A stretch of DNA of 8,108 bases from Desulfobacterales bacterium (GCA_022013615.1 JAKLQB010000250.1:1-8108), one strand, 5' to 3'. Positions 1 to 6,353 are shown, numbered from the stretch's first letter. Notes: a model not told the origin generated them from the letters alone. Numbers and translations: made by a program.

Positions 1-717
1 ATTGGAGAAGTCCACAACAACCCGGAGCATCATCTCATACAAGTCCAGATTCTCCAGGCCCTCATGAGCCGATACGCGCCCCTGACCGTAGCCATGGAAT
101 TTTTTAACAAGACTCAGCAACCAGTCTTAGACCATTATATGGACGGATCAACTACCGAAGCTACCGAAACAGTATTCCTGAAAGACGTGGGCTGGGATAA
201 AAACTGGGCATACGCCTACCACTTTTACCGCCCCCTACTGTTAATGACAAAAGAAAAAGGCCGGAAAATCCTCGCCATCAACGCGCCTAATAACATTGTA
301 AAAAAAGTGGCCAGATCCGGTCTCAGCAGCCTGGATCCAAGCGAACGAAATCAACTGGCAAGCCATATCAACCTAAAAAATGAAAGTCATCGTACATATT
401 TACGCAAGATCTACGAAAAACACACACACCAGGATTTGAAAAGGTTTGACTTTTTCTACCAGGCACAGTGTGTCTGGGAAGACGCCATGGCCGAAAACAT
501 TGCAAAGTATTTAAGTAAAACCAAAGAAAAACTGGTTGTCCTTGCGGGCAACGGGCATATTATTAACAAATACGGAATCCCGAACCGGACCCTAAGCCGA
601 ATTAAAATCCCAATGGCCACGATCCTCCTGCAGCCTCTGACCGGTCCTTTAAACATAGAAAGAAAAATGGCTGACTATATCTGGCTGACGGGCGACTGTT
701 CAAGATATAACTTTTAG
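1..717 (+). CDS. ChaN/DUF399-family putative haem-binding lipoprotein-like protein, 5' end cut by window
   Basis: The reading frame is open from base 1, so the true start lies left of the window; the ATG at 64 is internal. The first visible residues, IGEVHNNPEHH followed by a Gln-rich helix and AVAMEFF, match the N-terminal GE-H-D/N-N-x-x-H-H signature of the ChaN-like (DUF399, Tiki/TraB-related) fold. Near the end, LAGNGHIINKYGIPNR matches the second conserved block (a/vGxGHxxxxxGIPxR). 238 residues are visible, so most of the mature domain is present. Campylobacter ChaN is an iron-regulated lipoprotein that binds haem; in other bacteria the role is less clear and metal-dependent hydrolysis has been proposed for relatives. 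Any signal peptide or lipobox would be upstream and cannot be seen. It ends 37 bp before the Nudix gene on the same strand, so co-transcription is plausible. The family call is firm, the exact role is not. Confidence 0.85.
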   Translation: MGEVHNNPEHHLIQVQILQALMSRYAPLTVAMEFFNKTQQPVLDHYMDGSTTEATETVFLKDVGWDKNWAYAYHFYRPLLLMTKEKGRKILAINAPNNIVKKVARSGLSSLDPSERNQLASHINLKNESHRTYLRKIYEKHTHQDLKRFDFFYQAQCVWEDAMAENIAKYLSKTKEKLVVLAGNGHIINKYGIPNRTLSRIKIPMATILLQPLTGPLNIERKMADYIWLTGDCSRYNF

Positions 718-754
718 AGTCAAACTCAAAACGTTTTATGAAGATTTATAGATA

Positions 755-1312
755 ATGACTCATCACGACCCCGAATTTCAATTCTGCCCTGTTTGCGGCA
801 ACAGGCTTGATTCTTCAAAACTGAAAACAAATGAACCGCGCAGGCCTGTCTGTCCTTCGTGCAATTTTGTCTTTTACCTGGATCCAAAGGTTGTCGCCTG
901 CTCAATATTGGAGATGGATAGTAAAATCGTACTCCTGAGGCGCGGCATAAATCCTCAAAAGGGGAAATGGGTCATGCCGGGCGGGTATGTTGATCGCGGG
1001 GAGGAGGTAAAGGCCGCGGCAATCAGGGAGACCGAAGAAGAATGCGGGGTCAAAACACGAATCAATATGCTCCTTGGTGCCTATTCCTATTCCGGGCAGG
1101 TTCCGGTAGTGCTTGTGTACGTTGCACAATATGTCTCCGGAGACCTGATTTCAGGAGATGAGACCCTGGAAGCCAAGTTGTTTTCAGAAAAGCAGACCCC
1201 ATGGGCGAATCTGGCTTTCCAGAGCACAGTAGATGCCCTCAAAGATTATTATGCAATCAAAAATAAAGGAGGAAAAATCCCAACAGATGGAGATAAAACC
1301 CCAGAGGATTGA
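755..1312 (+). CDS. Nudix hydrolase with N-terminal zinc ribbon
   Basis: The 185-residue protein has two parts. Residues 11-36 form a zinc ribbon (CPVC at 11-14, CPSC at 33-36), and residues 45-165 form a Nudix fold. The Nudix box runs from G77 to V99 and fits Gx5Ex7REUxEExGU exactly, with E83, R91-E92 and E95-E96 as expected Mg2+-binding and catalytic residues; the usual hydrophobic U at 93 is Thr. Such enzymes cleave nucleoside diphosphates linked to another group (ADP-ribose, NADH, Nudix-type cofactors). The zinc ribbon resembles NudC, but the NADH-pyrophosphatase SQPWPFPxS array is absent and the protein is shorter than NudC, so the substrate cannot be assigned. No clear Shine-Dalgarno precedes ATG 755. 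The last 26 bp overlap hisD and hold the hisD ribosome binding site. The C-terminal tail after residue 168 is polar and probably disordered. Confidence 0.88.
   Translation: MTHHDPEFQFCPVCGNRLDSSKLKTNEPRRPVCPSCNFVFYLDPKVVACSILEMDSKIVLLRRGINPQKGKWVMPGGYVDRGEEVKAAAIRETEEECGVKTRINMLLGAYSYSGQVPVVLVYVAQYVSGDLISGDETLEAKLFSEKQTPWANLAFQSTVDALKDYYAIKNKGGKIPTDGDKTPED
1267..1272 (+). promoter_or_regulatory. Shine-Dalgarno for hisD inside the Nudix gene
   Basis: AGGAGG at 1267-1272 lies inside the 3' end of the Nudix coding region. It favours ATG 1287 as the hisD start over the upstream in-frame ATGs at 1233 and 1251, which would add 18 or 12 residues of low-complexity sequence. The 14-nt spacing is longer than usual, so initiation may depend on coupling with the terminating ribosome of the upstream gene. 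Confidence 0.6.
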
Positions 1313-2579
1313 AGACCTTAGTCCTGAAAAAAAGAAAACTGTTATGAAAAGGTCTATGGAAGACATCTCATCTATCTATGAAGATATCCGCCGGATTGTA
1401 GACGATGTCAAAACCCGCGGCGATGCCGTTGCCCTGGAACACTACCGCAAGCATAAGCACGACATTGCTCCTTCCGACCTGGAAGTCACTAAAGAGGAGA
1501 TAGCAGCGGCCTATAAACAGGTGGATACCAAAGTCGTTGACTGCCTGAAAACGGCGGCCCAAAACATCTCTAAATTCCACCAGGCACAGCTTGAGCGCGA
1601 GATGTGGTCCATAGAGGTGAGAGACGGTATATTGGCTGGCCGCATCACCAGATCAATGGATATTGTGGGGTGTTACATACCGGGAGGGACGGCAGCATAC
1701 CCGAGCTCGGTTCTGATGACCGTGCTCCCTGCCAGGGTTGCAGGCGTGGGTCAGATAGTAGCCGTGACGCCCCCAGGCAAGGGAATGGTGGCAAATCCAG
1801 CTACGCTGGTGGCGGCGGATATTGCGGGTTGCAACCGAATTTTCAAGGTGGGAGGGCCATGGGGCATTGCAGGCCTGGCCTACGGTACTGAGACGATGCC
1901 CAGAGTGGACAAGATCGTGGGGCCCGGGAACAAGTATGTGACCGCTGCCAAGATGCTGGTATACGGGCACGTTGGTATCGATTCACCTGCCGGGCCGAGC
2001 GAGTCTTTGATCCTCTCTGATCACACTGGAGACCCGGAATGGATAGCATGGGACTTCTTGTCCCAGGTGGAACACGACCCGGATTCAGCCGCTGTGCTCA
2101 TTACCCCAATAGAGAAAATAGCAGAGGAGGTCTGCGAGATCATAAACAGGGAGTATGATTCTCTTCCCAGAAAGGAGATCTTTGAGTCGTCCCTCACCAA
2201 ACACTCTTATGTGCTCATTGCAAAAGATATGGAGCAGGCCATTGATTTTACCAACGAATATGCTGCTGAACATCTACAGATTCTTACCCAGGACCCGTTT
2301 ATTACCCTGAACAGGATCAAGCATGCAGGCTCCATTTTTTTGGGACCTTATGCCCCGGTTCCAGTGGGTGATTATGCTTCCGGGACCAACCACGTCCTGC
2401 CCACCGGTCAGTGTGCACGGATGTTTTCCGGGCTGTCTGTGGACGATTTCATCAAAAAACCCACATTCCAATACCTTAGCAAAAAAGGCCTGGCCAGTTT
2501 GAAGGACATTGTTGTCACCCTGGCGGAAGCGGAAGGACTTCCCATTCATGCAAGAGCAGTGAAGGCCCGGTTTAAATAG
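1287..2579 (+). CDS. hisD: Histidinol dehydrogenase
   Basis: The 430-residue protein has the length of E. coli HisD (434). HisD oxidises L-histidinol to L-histidine in two NAD+-dependent steps, the last reactions of histidine synthesis. Family motifs are in order: [10 protein letters not shown] at 131-140, [11 protein letters not shown] at 212-222, AGPSE at 235-239, [14 protein letters not shown] at 361-374. The zinc ligands known from the E. coli enzyme align as Q260, H263, D362 and H421, and the catalytic Glu-His pair is E328-H329; substrate-contact positions S238, H369 and E416 also fit. Numbering starts at ATG 1287; the reading frame is open further upstream to 1233. No other his gene is in the window, so hisD stands apart from a his operon here. 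Some HisD homologues act on other polyol or amino-alcohol substrates, so a paralogue is possible, although all catalytic residues are kept. Confidence 0.9.
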   Translation: MEIKPQRIEDLSPEKKKTVMKRSMEDISSIYEDIRRIVDDVKTRGDAVALEHYRKHKHDIAPSDLEVTKEEIAAAYKQVDTKVVDCLKTAAQNISKFHQAQLEREMWSIEVRDGILAGRITRSMDIVGCYIPGGTAAYPSSVLMTVLPARVAGVGQIVAVTPPGKGMVANPATLVAADIAGCNRIFKVGGPWGIAGLAYGTETMPRVDKIVGPGNKYVTAAKMLVYGHVGIDSPAGPSESLILSDHTGDPEWIAWDFLSQVEHDPDSAAVLITPIEKIAEEVCEIINREYDSLPRKEIFESSLTKHSYVLIAKDMEQAIDFTNEYAAEHLQILTQDPFITLNRIKHAGSIFLGPYAPVPVGDYASGTNHVLPTGQCARMFSGLSVDDFIKKPTFQYLSKKGLASLKDIVVTLAEAEGLPIHARAVKARFK

Positions 2580-2651
2580 ACTTGATTCACATGACAATAG
2601 CTGTTAAAGATTGGTAGAATTTTTTCTATTTTAGAAAGGAGGTTCGAAGAT

Positions 2652-3089
2652 ATGGCAGACATAAAAGGCTACAATATGCCGGATGAGCTTTATTATCACA
2701 AGGATCATAGCTGGGCTCGAGTGGAAGGGACTAAAGTGACCGTGGGCATGAATGATTTCTTCCAGAAGGAATCAGGAGACATTGTTTTCATTGATCTTCC
2801 TGAAGAGGAAGATGATGTGGAACAGGGAGAAATCTGCGGGAAGATTCAATCCAGAAAATGGATCGGAAAACTGGTGGCTCCGGTGTCTGGGGAAATTGTG
2901 GAGATAAACGAAGAACTGGAGGAAGATACGAGCCTCATCAATACTGATCCTTATGGCAAAGGCTGGATTCTGGTGATTGAGGCCGGGGATCTGGATTCGG
3001 AATTGGGAAATTTAATGCAGGGTGAGGCACTTATCGACTTCATAGATCAAGAAGTAAAAATAGCCGAAGAGGAAAAGGCAAAGGCTTAA
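2652..3089 (+). CDS. gcvH: GcvH-like lipoyl-carrier protein
   Basis: The 145-residue protein aligns throughout with glycine cleavage H protein: YHKDHSWARVEG at 15-26, GDIVFIDLP at 42-50, APVSGEIVEINEEL at 76-89 and INTDPYGKGWI at 96-106. The lipoylated lysine should be K69, because the Pro of PVSG lies eight residues after it, as in GcvH. The surrounding motif is QSRKW rather than the usual ESVKA, and the PEVGD turn is replaced by acidic PEEEDD. H proteins carry aminomethyl groups on a swinging lipoyl arm between GcvP, GcvT and lipoamide dehydrogenase; related H-like carriers serve other complexes. AAAGGAGG at 2635-2642 is an excellent Shine-Dalgarno, 9 nt before ATG. The acidic, Lys/Glu-rich C-terminus (from about 132) exceeds the typical length of about 128. 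gcvT and gcvP are not in the window, while a lipoate ligase follows, so the protein may be an H-like paralogue. Confidence 0.85.
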   Translation: MADIKGYNMPDELYYHKDHSWARVEGTKVTVGMNDFFQKESGDIVFIDLPEEEDDVEQGEICGKIQSRKWIGKLVAPVSGEIVEINEELEEDTSLINTDPYGKGWILVIEAGDLDSELGNLMQGEALIDFIDQEVKIAEEEKAKA

Positions 3090-3091
3090 GG

Positions 3092-3126
3092 CGATTGAAT
3101 ATTGACGATTGACGATTGAATATTTA
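3092..3126 (+). repeat. Heptamer quasi-tandem array, left arm
   Basis: Three exact copies of CGATTGA (3092, 3106, 3113) and two variants (ATATTGA at 3099, ATATTTA at 3120) give five units of period 7, starting 3 bp after the gcvH-like stop codon. ATTGACGATT at 3101-3110 and 3108-3117 recurs inverted at 3338-3347. Function unknown; it resembles the short tandem heptamer repeats reported from cyanobacterial genomes in organisation only. Confidence 0.75.
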
Positions 3127-3320
3127 TGGGTAGTGATTTTTTTTAAAAAATAGTCAATGATGGTCTCGTAAAAAGACCTAATTTGTGTTTCTTGCGCCCA
3201 TAACCATCTGATACTCCAATATATAAAATATTCTTTTTGTGTGTTTTGCCTGCCCCGTTAAATTCTTTGAAAAAGACAGCATAACGTATTTAACCAGGGT
3301 GCCTTTTTGTGGCAATACCA
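3127..3320. other. Non-coding core between inverted heptamer arrays
   Basis: No ORF of note is present. T8A6 at 3137-3150 is followed by a small hairpin with stem GGTCT (3162-3166) and AGACC (3174-3178) and a 7-nt loop. The rest is AT-rich with no recognised motif. With its flanking arrays the unit spans about 257 bp, a size compatible with a miniature mobile or dispersed element, but no target-site duplication could be recognised. Confidence 0.45.
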
Positions 3321-3348
3321 GTCAATAGTCAATCGAAAATCGTCAATT
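3321..3348 (-). repeat. Heptamer quasi-tandem array, inverted right arm
   Basis: GTCAATA, GTCAATC, GAAAATC and GTCAATT follow each other with period 7. Read on the minus strand they give ATTGAC-type units like those at 3092-3126; AATCGTCAAT at 3338-3347 is the exact complement of ATTGACGATT at 3101-3110. The two arrays could pair across the core. Confidence 0.65.
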
Positions 3349-3418
3349 TTTGGAAAAATACGCATTGAATTTGAACTCTTCCCAAAACCGGGATGACTAT
3401 TATTCTCAATAACACATA

Positions 3419-4486
3419 ATGCCCCCATACTGGCGTCTATTCAAAAACCACTCAAGGCCTGTCTCCGCCGCCAAAGGACTGGCGGTGGATGACACCTTGC
3501 CTCAATCGGTGGCACACAATAACTCCCCACCCATCCTTAACCTTTACACCTTTGTTCCGTCAGTCAATGTAGGGAAATACCAGGACATTGAGTCGGCCCT
3601 GAAGCTTGACAGATGCCGCGGCCGTGGCATTGAATTCAGCCGTAGAAGTACGGGGGGAGGGACTGTAATTATGGGGCCTGACATCGTAGCACTCGGCCTG
3701 GGCATTAATGTGGATTATCCTGGCCTAAAGAAGGGGGTCGGCGGGGTTTTTGAGTCCTTAAGCCTTGTCCTGATAAGGGCTCTTGGAAAACTGGGCATTC
3801 AGGCCTATTTCCAGCCCAAAAATGACCTGGAGGTGGGTGGTAAAAAAATTGCCGGGCTTTCTGCCGCATCGGAGGAGGGCAAAAGTTTGCTCTTTCACAC
3901 GAGCCTTTTGGTGGATTTTGATATCGCCTTAATGACCGATATTATGAATACGCCTTTGATCAAGATCCGCGACAAGGGGTATAACTGCTTCAGCCAGCGC
4001 ATGACCACAATAAGGCAGGAACTTGGCCGGGATGTTCCCGTAAGCAAGGCGATGGAAGCCGTTGAAGAGGCATTTGAAGAGGAATTTAATATCCGTTTCA
4101 AGGAGGATGCCCCGGATGCGTGGGAAGAGAAGACAATCCAGCGATTCATTGAGGAAAGATATACCAATCCGGAATGGATCTTTTCCCACAAACACCCAAG
4201 GGCCAGAATGGGCATAGGGCAACTAAAGAGCAAAGGCGGTCTTCTGGAGATCTATCTTTCGCTCTCGGGCGGCTCCATTGAAAATGTCCTGATAACTGGT
4301 GATTTCTTCTCCACAAGTGAAGACATACACCGGCTTGAAAATGCCCTCAAATGGACTTCTGCCCGCAAAGAAAGTATAGAAAAGAACCTGTCATCCGTAT
4401 GGCATGAGGATACGATTTACGGCCTGGATGTGCCCACTCTTACCAGGGCTATCTTGAAGGCCAAGGAAAACCAGGTAAGACTCTAA
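3419..4486 (+). CDS. lplA: Lipoate-protein ligase, LplA-LplB fused
   Basis: The 355-residue protein is a bipartite ligase. LplA enzymes activate lipoate or octanoate with ATP to the acyl-AMP and transfer it to a lysine of a carrier domain. The catalytic domain covers about residues 5-255: WRLF at 5-8, LAVDDTL at 21-27 (the nMAxDEal helix), RRSTGGGTV at 75-83 (acyl-AMP loop), KNDLEVGGKKIAG at 134-146 with K143 as the expected catalytic lysine, and NPEW at 250-253. The accessory (LplB-type) domain covers about 262-350, with KGGLLEIYLSL and ITGDFF at 292-297. The His that usually follows RRxxGGGxV by one residue is replaced (V83-I84-M85). No Shine-Dalgarno is visible before ATG 3419; TATTAT at 3398-3403 may be a -10 element giving a very short leader. 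It lies between a GcvH-like carrier and a radical SAM gene, so the carrier is its probable substrate. The fused layout recalls sLpl(AB) ligases. Confidence 0.87.
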   Translation: MPPYWRLFKNHSRPVSAAKGLAVDDTLPQSVAHNNSPPILNLYTFVPSVNVGKYQDIESALKLDRCRGRGIEFSRRSTGGGTVIMGPDIVALGLGINVDYPGLKKGVGGVFESLSLVLIRALGKLGIQAYFQPKNDLEVGGKKIAGLSAASEEGKSLLFHTSLLVDFDIALMTDIMNTPLIKIRDKGYNCFSQRMTTIRQELGRDVPVSKAMEAVEEAFEEEFNIRFKEDAPDAWEEKTIQRFIEERYTNPEWIFSHKHPRARMGIGQLKSKGGLLEIYLSLSGGSIENVLITGDFFSTSEDIHRLENALKWTSARKESIEKNLSSVWHEDTIYGLDVPTLTRAILKAKENQVRL

Positions 4487-4539
4487 CCGGGAATGCGAAA
4501 ATGGAAATAAGAAGGGCCGGCTTCAGACAAAATATTCTA

Positions 4540-4570
4540 TCTTCGCGTTCTTTGCGTCTTTGCGGTGAAA
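4540..4570 (+). repeat. Dispersed CTTTGCGT-type repeat supplying a ribosome binding site
   Basis: CTTCGCGT, CTTTGCGT and CTTTGCGG follow almost head to tail, ending in TGAAA. This phrase is, from general knowledge, a widespread intergenic repeat in environmental bacteria. Its end contributes GGTGA at 4564-4568, the only Shine-Dalgarno-like match before ATG 4576 (7-nt spacer). The frame through the repeat is open back to ATG 4501, which would add 25 residues that look like translated repeat rather than protein. Confidence 0.65.
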
Positions 4571-4575
4571 TAAAA

Positions 4576-5613
4576 ATGGACAAACAACAGAGCCCCAAAT
4601 ATGCAAAAATGAGCCAGGCCACGGCTATTTCTCTCGGACTGGTCAGGGGCAGGATGTATCGTGGTGCGGTCAACAGGTGCGTCAATCTGCTGGCCCATTA
4701 TCCAGAGGGCTGTTCTGCCAACTGCGCCTATTGCGGTCTTGCTAAAAAGCGACCCGGAACTTACCACGACAAGAGCTTTATCCATGTCCCATGGCCTGTC
4801 TTTCCCACGGGCCAAATCATTAGCGCCATCAACAATGCCCCCTCCTATGTAAAGCGCACATGCATCTCCATGATAACCAACGGAAAATGCCGCCAGGCAA
4901 CCCTTGAGATGACCCAGCGGTTGAATGATGAGACTGCACTTCCCATATCCATCCTCATTGCCCCCACCATCCTCGAAGAAGACGACCTGGCTGAGATGAA
5001 AGAGAGCGGGGTTGATAAGATCGGGGTGGCCGTTGATCTCGCCACACCGGAACTGTTCGACAAATATCGTGGAAAAGGGGTTTCCGGCCCCCACAAATGG
5101 GAAAAATACTGGGAGATCATGGAAACGGCCCTTGTCATCTTTGGGCATCCAAATGTGGGCGCTCATCTGATGGTAGGGATGGGGGAAACAGAAGAACAGA
5201 TGGTCTCCATCATGAACAGGCTCTGGCAGATGGGCGTGGTGAGTCACCTCTTCTCTTTTTTTTCCGAGGAAGATTCCAGTCTGGCCGACAGGCCCCAGCC
5301 ACCCTGGCCTGCCTATCTGAGGATTCAATTGGCACGCTACATTATCGAAGAGAACCTCGGTAGCAACCAGGATATGAGTTTTGACAAGGCAGGCCGCATT
5401 ATTGATTTCGGCCTTGCCTCTGACCTTCTGGCGAGTATTATCAGTTATGGTAAAGCCTTCATGACCAGCGGGTGCCTCGGCCCGGATGGACAGGTGGCCT
5501 GCAACCGGCCCTTTGGCAACTGCCTGCCGGATGTGAATCAATGGAACTATCCGTATCTTCCCAACGAAGAAGAGCTCGACCTCATCCGGCAGAATATCTT
5601 TAATGTTGAATAG
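4576..5613 (+). CDS. Radical SAM protein of lipoyl/biotin-synthase type, LipS1/LipS2-like
   Basis: The 345-residue protein carries the radical SAM cluster motif CSANCAYC (C46, C50, C53), followed by GLAKKRP. SAM-binding strands are consistent with ISMITNG at 97-103, ISILIAPT at 124-131, GVAVD at 150-154 with RGKGVSGPHKW after it, and HLMVGMGETE at 197-206 (the GE loop). The C-terminal block at 299-316 holds C300, C309 and C316 (SGCLGPDG, ACNRPFGNC), which could bind a second Fe-S cluster. Sulfur-inserting enzymes such as LipA and BioB use an auxiliary cluster as sulfur donor. The overall pattern is BioB/ThiH-like rather than classic LipA, which has CxxxxC-xxxxxC before the radical SAM motif. 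The neighbouring carrier and ligase suggest a lipoyl synthase of the LipS1/LipS2 kind; which of the two cannot be decided here. The start is set at ATG 4576 because upstream codons lie in a dispersed repeat. A methylthio- or biotin-type role remains possible. Confidence 0.8.
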   Translation: MDKQQSPKYAKMSQATAISLGLVRGRMYRGAVNRCVNLLAHYPEGCSANCAYCGLAKKRPGTYHDKSFIHVPWPVFPTGQIISAINNAPSYVKRTCISMITNGKCRQATLEMTQRLNDETALPISILIAPTILEEDDLAEMKESGVDKIGVAVDLATPELFDKYRGKGVSGPHKWEKYWEIMETALVIFGHPNVGAHLMVGMGETEEQMVSIMNRLWQMGVVSHLFSFFSEEDSSLADRPQPPWPAYLRIQLARYIIEENLGSNQDMSFDKAGRIIDFGLASDLLASIISYGKAFMTSGCLGPDGQVACNRPFGNCLPDVNQWNYPYLPNEEELDLIRQNIFNVE

Positions 5614-5642
5614 TTACCGCACAGCTCAGCGGTAAAAAAAAG
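5614..5642. terminator. Stem-loop directly after the radical SAM gene
   Basis: TTACCGC (5614-5620) and GCGGTAA (5629-5635) form a perfect 7-bp stem with an 8-nt loop, starting at the base after the stop codon. The homopolymer after it is A on the plus strand, so it lacks the U-tract for plus-strand termination and fits the minus direction better. It may act as a 3'-end stabiliser or a weak terminator. Confidence 0.45.
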
Positions 5643-5645
5643 AAT

Positions 5646-5677
5646 TGTAGGTTGGGTTGAGGCTCGAAACCCAACAT
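5646..5677 (+). repeat. GTTGGGTT...AACCCAAC hairpin repeat
   Basis: GTTGGGTT (5651-5658) pairs with AACCCAAC (5668-5675) over a 9-nt loop. From general knowledge, TAGGTTGGGTT...AACCCAACA is a phrase dispersed in intergenic regions of many unrelated bacteria. A single copy is seen here. Confidence 0.6.
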
Positions 5678-5702
5678 AATGCCCGTTTTGGTAAAAAAGC
5701 TT

Positions 5703-5731
5703 TTGACACAATATTTGGAAGGTGATAGATT
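5703..5731 (+). promoter_or_regulatory. Sigma70-type promoter of the tRNA pair
   Basis: TTGACA (5703-5708), a 17-nt spacer and TAGATT (5726-5731, 4 of 6 to consensus). Transcription would start at about 5738, some eight bases before tRNA-Lys, typical for a tRNA operon. Confidence 0.7.
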
Positions 5732-5745
5732 AAAAAATTACAATT

Positions 5746-5822
5746 GGGCCGTTAGCTCAGTTTGGTAGAGCAGCGGACTTTTAATCCGTTGGTCGCGAGT
5801 TCGATTCTCGCACGGCCCACCA
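5746..5822 (+). tRNA. tRNA-Lys (UUU)
   Basis: A complete 77-nt cloverleaf: acceptor stem GGGCCGT/ACGGCCC, D arm with GCTC/GAGC, anticodon stem GCGGA/TCCGT closing a loop CTTTTAA with anticodon TTT at 5780-5782, TpsiC arm GCGAG/CTCGC with TTCGATT, discriminator A at 5819 and an encoded CCA at 5820-5822. The gene follows a good promoter and precedes tRNA-Glu by 106 bp, with which it is probably co-transcribed. Confidence 0.97.
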
Positions 5823-5928
5823 TATTCGAATACCTGATACTTCGGTAAAAAGATACATTGGACCCTCTCTGAGGTGAATACCTCGACGGTGACCATTTTT
5901 ACGCTATAAACCACGCTGTTCACATAGC
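5823..5928 (+). other. Spacer between tRNA genes
   Basis: No gene seen. A small hairpin GAGGT (5871-5875)/ACCTC (5880-5884) with a GAAT loop lies near the middle; it may mark an RNA-processing structure between the two tRNAs, but this is speculative. Confidence 0.4.
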
Positions 5929-6006
5929 GTCCCCATCGTCTAGTCCGGTCCAGGACACTGGCCTTTCACGCCGGCAACACCGGTTCGAATCCGGTTGGGG
6001 ACGCCA
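5929..6006 (+). tRNA. tRNA-Glu (UUC)
   Basis: A complete 78-nt cloverleaf: acceptor stem GTCCCCA/TGGGGAC, anticodon stem CTGGC/GCCGG with loop CTTTCAC and anticodon TTC at 5965-5967, TpsiC arm with GGTTCGAATCC, discriminator G at 6003 (usual for bacterial tRNA-Glu) and an encoded CCA at 6004-6006. No separate promoter was recognised, and a terminator follows ten bases later. Confidence 0.97.
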
Positions 6007-6015
6007 ATGTATCCT

Positions 6016-6058
6016 AAAAGGGGGTTTGCTGTATATTCATGGCAAGCCCCTTTTTTTT
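6016..6058 (+). terminator. Rho-independent terminator of the tRNA-Lys/tRNA-Glu unit
   Basis: GGGGTTTGC (6021-6029) pairs with GCAAGCCCC (6042-6050) with one G-T wobble, over a 12-nt loop, followed by T8 (6051-6058). The AAAA before the stem lengthens the pairing with the T run and could let it act in both directions. Confidence 0.92.
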
Positions 6059-6059
6059 A

Positions 6060-6238
6060 GCCATAACGGCGTGAAAGAACAGCCTTTCACGTCCCGCTGC
6101 AAGCAGATAGGGAGTTGGGCCCATTTCTAAATCAGTAAATTGCCTGCGGACTGATATACCGGCTTATAATCAGGGTAAGGGCTTCATTCTTCACAGACAT
6201 TCGTTTTTTATAGAGAATGAAGGCCTATCTCAAATGCT
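6060..6238. other. Structured intergenic region with successive hairpins
   Basis: No gene seen. Three inverted repeats follow one another: CGTGAAAG (6070-6077)/CTTTCACG (6084-6091), extendable by a G-T and a G-C pair; ATCAGT (6131-6136)/ACTGAT (6150-6155); and CTTCATTCT (6182-6190)/AGAATGAAG (6214-6222) over a 23-nt loop, with GG/CC pairs outside a G-G mismatch. They could belong to a small RNA or to the leader of a transcript from the TATAAT at 6165. Confidence 0.45.
6140..6170 (+). promoter_or_regulatory. Promoter candidate with perfect -10
   Basis: A consensus TATAAT at 6165-6170 is preceded by TTGCCT at 6140-6145 (4 of 6), with a long 19-nt spacer. A transcript from about 6177 would begin almost exactly with the 6179-6225 stem-loop. 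The -35 match and spacer are weak points. Confidence 0.4.
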
Positions 6239-6268
6239 GTGATAAAACCTTTAAAATCCCTTGAGTGC

Positions 6269-6304
6269 TTGACAAAACAGCCTCTTGATTTAACATTTGT
6301 TAAA
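6269..6304 (+). promoter_or_regulatory. Promoter with overlapping palindromic operator
   Basis: A consensus TTGACA (6269-6274), a 16-nt spacer and TAACAT (6291-6296, 4 of 6) form a promoter. TTTAACA (6289-6295), two bases and TGTTAAA (6298-6304) form a perfect palindrome over the -10, where a dimeric repressor would block polymerase. The palindrome and the -35 consensus are seen directly; repression is inferred. The regulator is unknown. Confidence 0.5.
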
Positions 6305-6353
6305 CAATATAGTATTATACCAATTTCAAACCTAATTAAGGAGGCCCAATGTC

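Noticed and set aside
1233..1286. Upstream start of hisD at 1233
   Set aside because: It would lie before the AGGAGG site and add a Lys/Glu-rich extension not typical of HisD; ATG 1287 fits family length.
1653..1970. Minus-strand frames inside hisD
   Set aside because: They are high-GC shadows of a strongly conserved gene and lack start signals and motifs.
4537..5541. Long open frame of 334 codons on the minus strand opposite the radical SAM gene
   Set aside because: The plus strand encodes a clear radical SAM protein with cysteine motifs over the whole length. The minus frame shows no family motif and no ribosome binding site.
5738..5923. 61-codon minus-strand frame over tRNA-Lys
   Set aside because: It is antisense of a tRNA; the RTRDQRIKSPLLYQ-type peptide is a well-known spurious translation of tRNA-Lys.
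6069..6092. CCTTTCACG shared between the 6084-6091 hairpin arm and the tRNA-Glu anticodon arm, suggesting an integration site
   Set aside because: A nine-base match is expected by chance in 8 kb, it is not at the tRNA 3' end, and no integrase is present.
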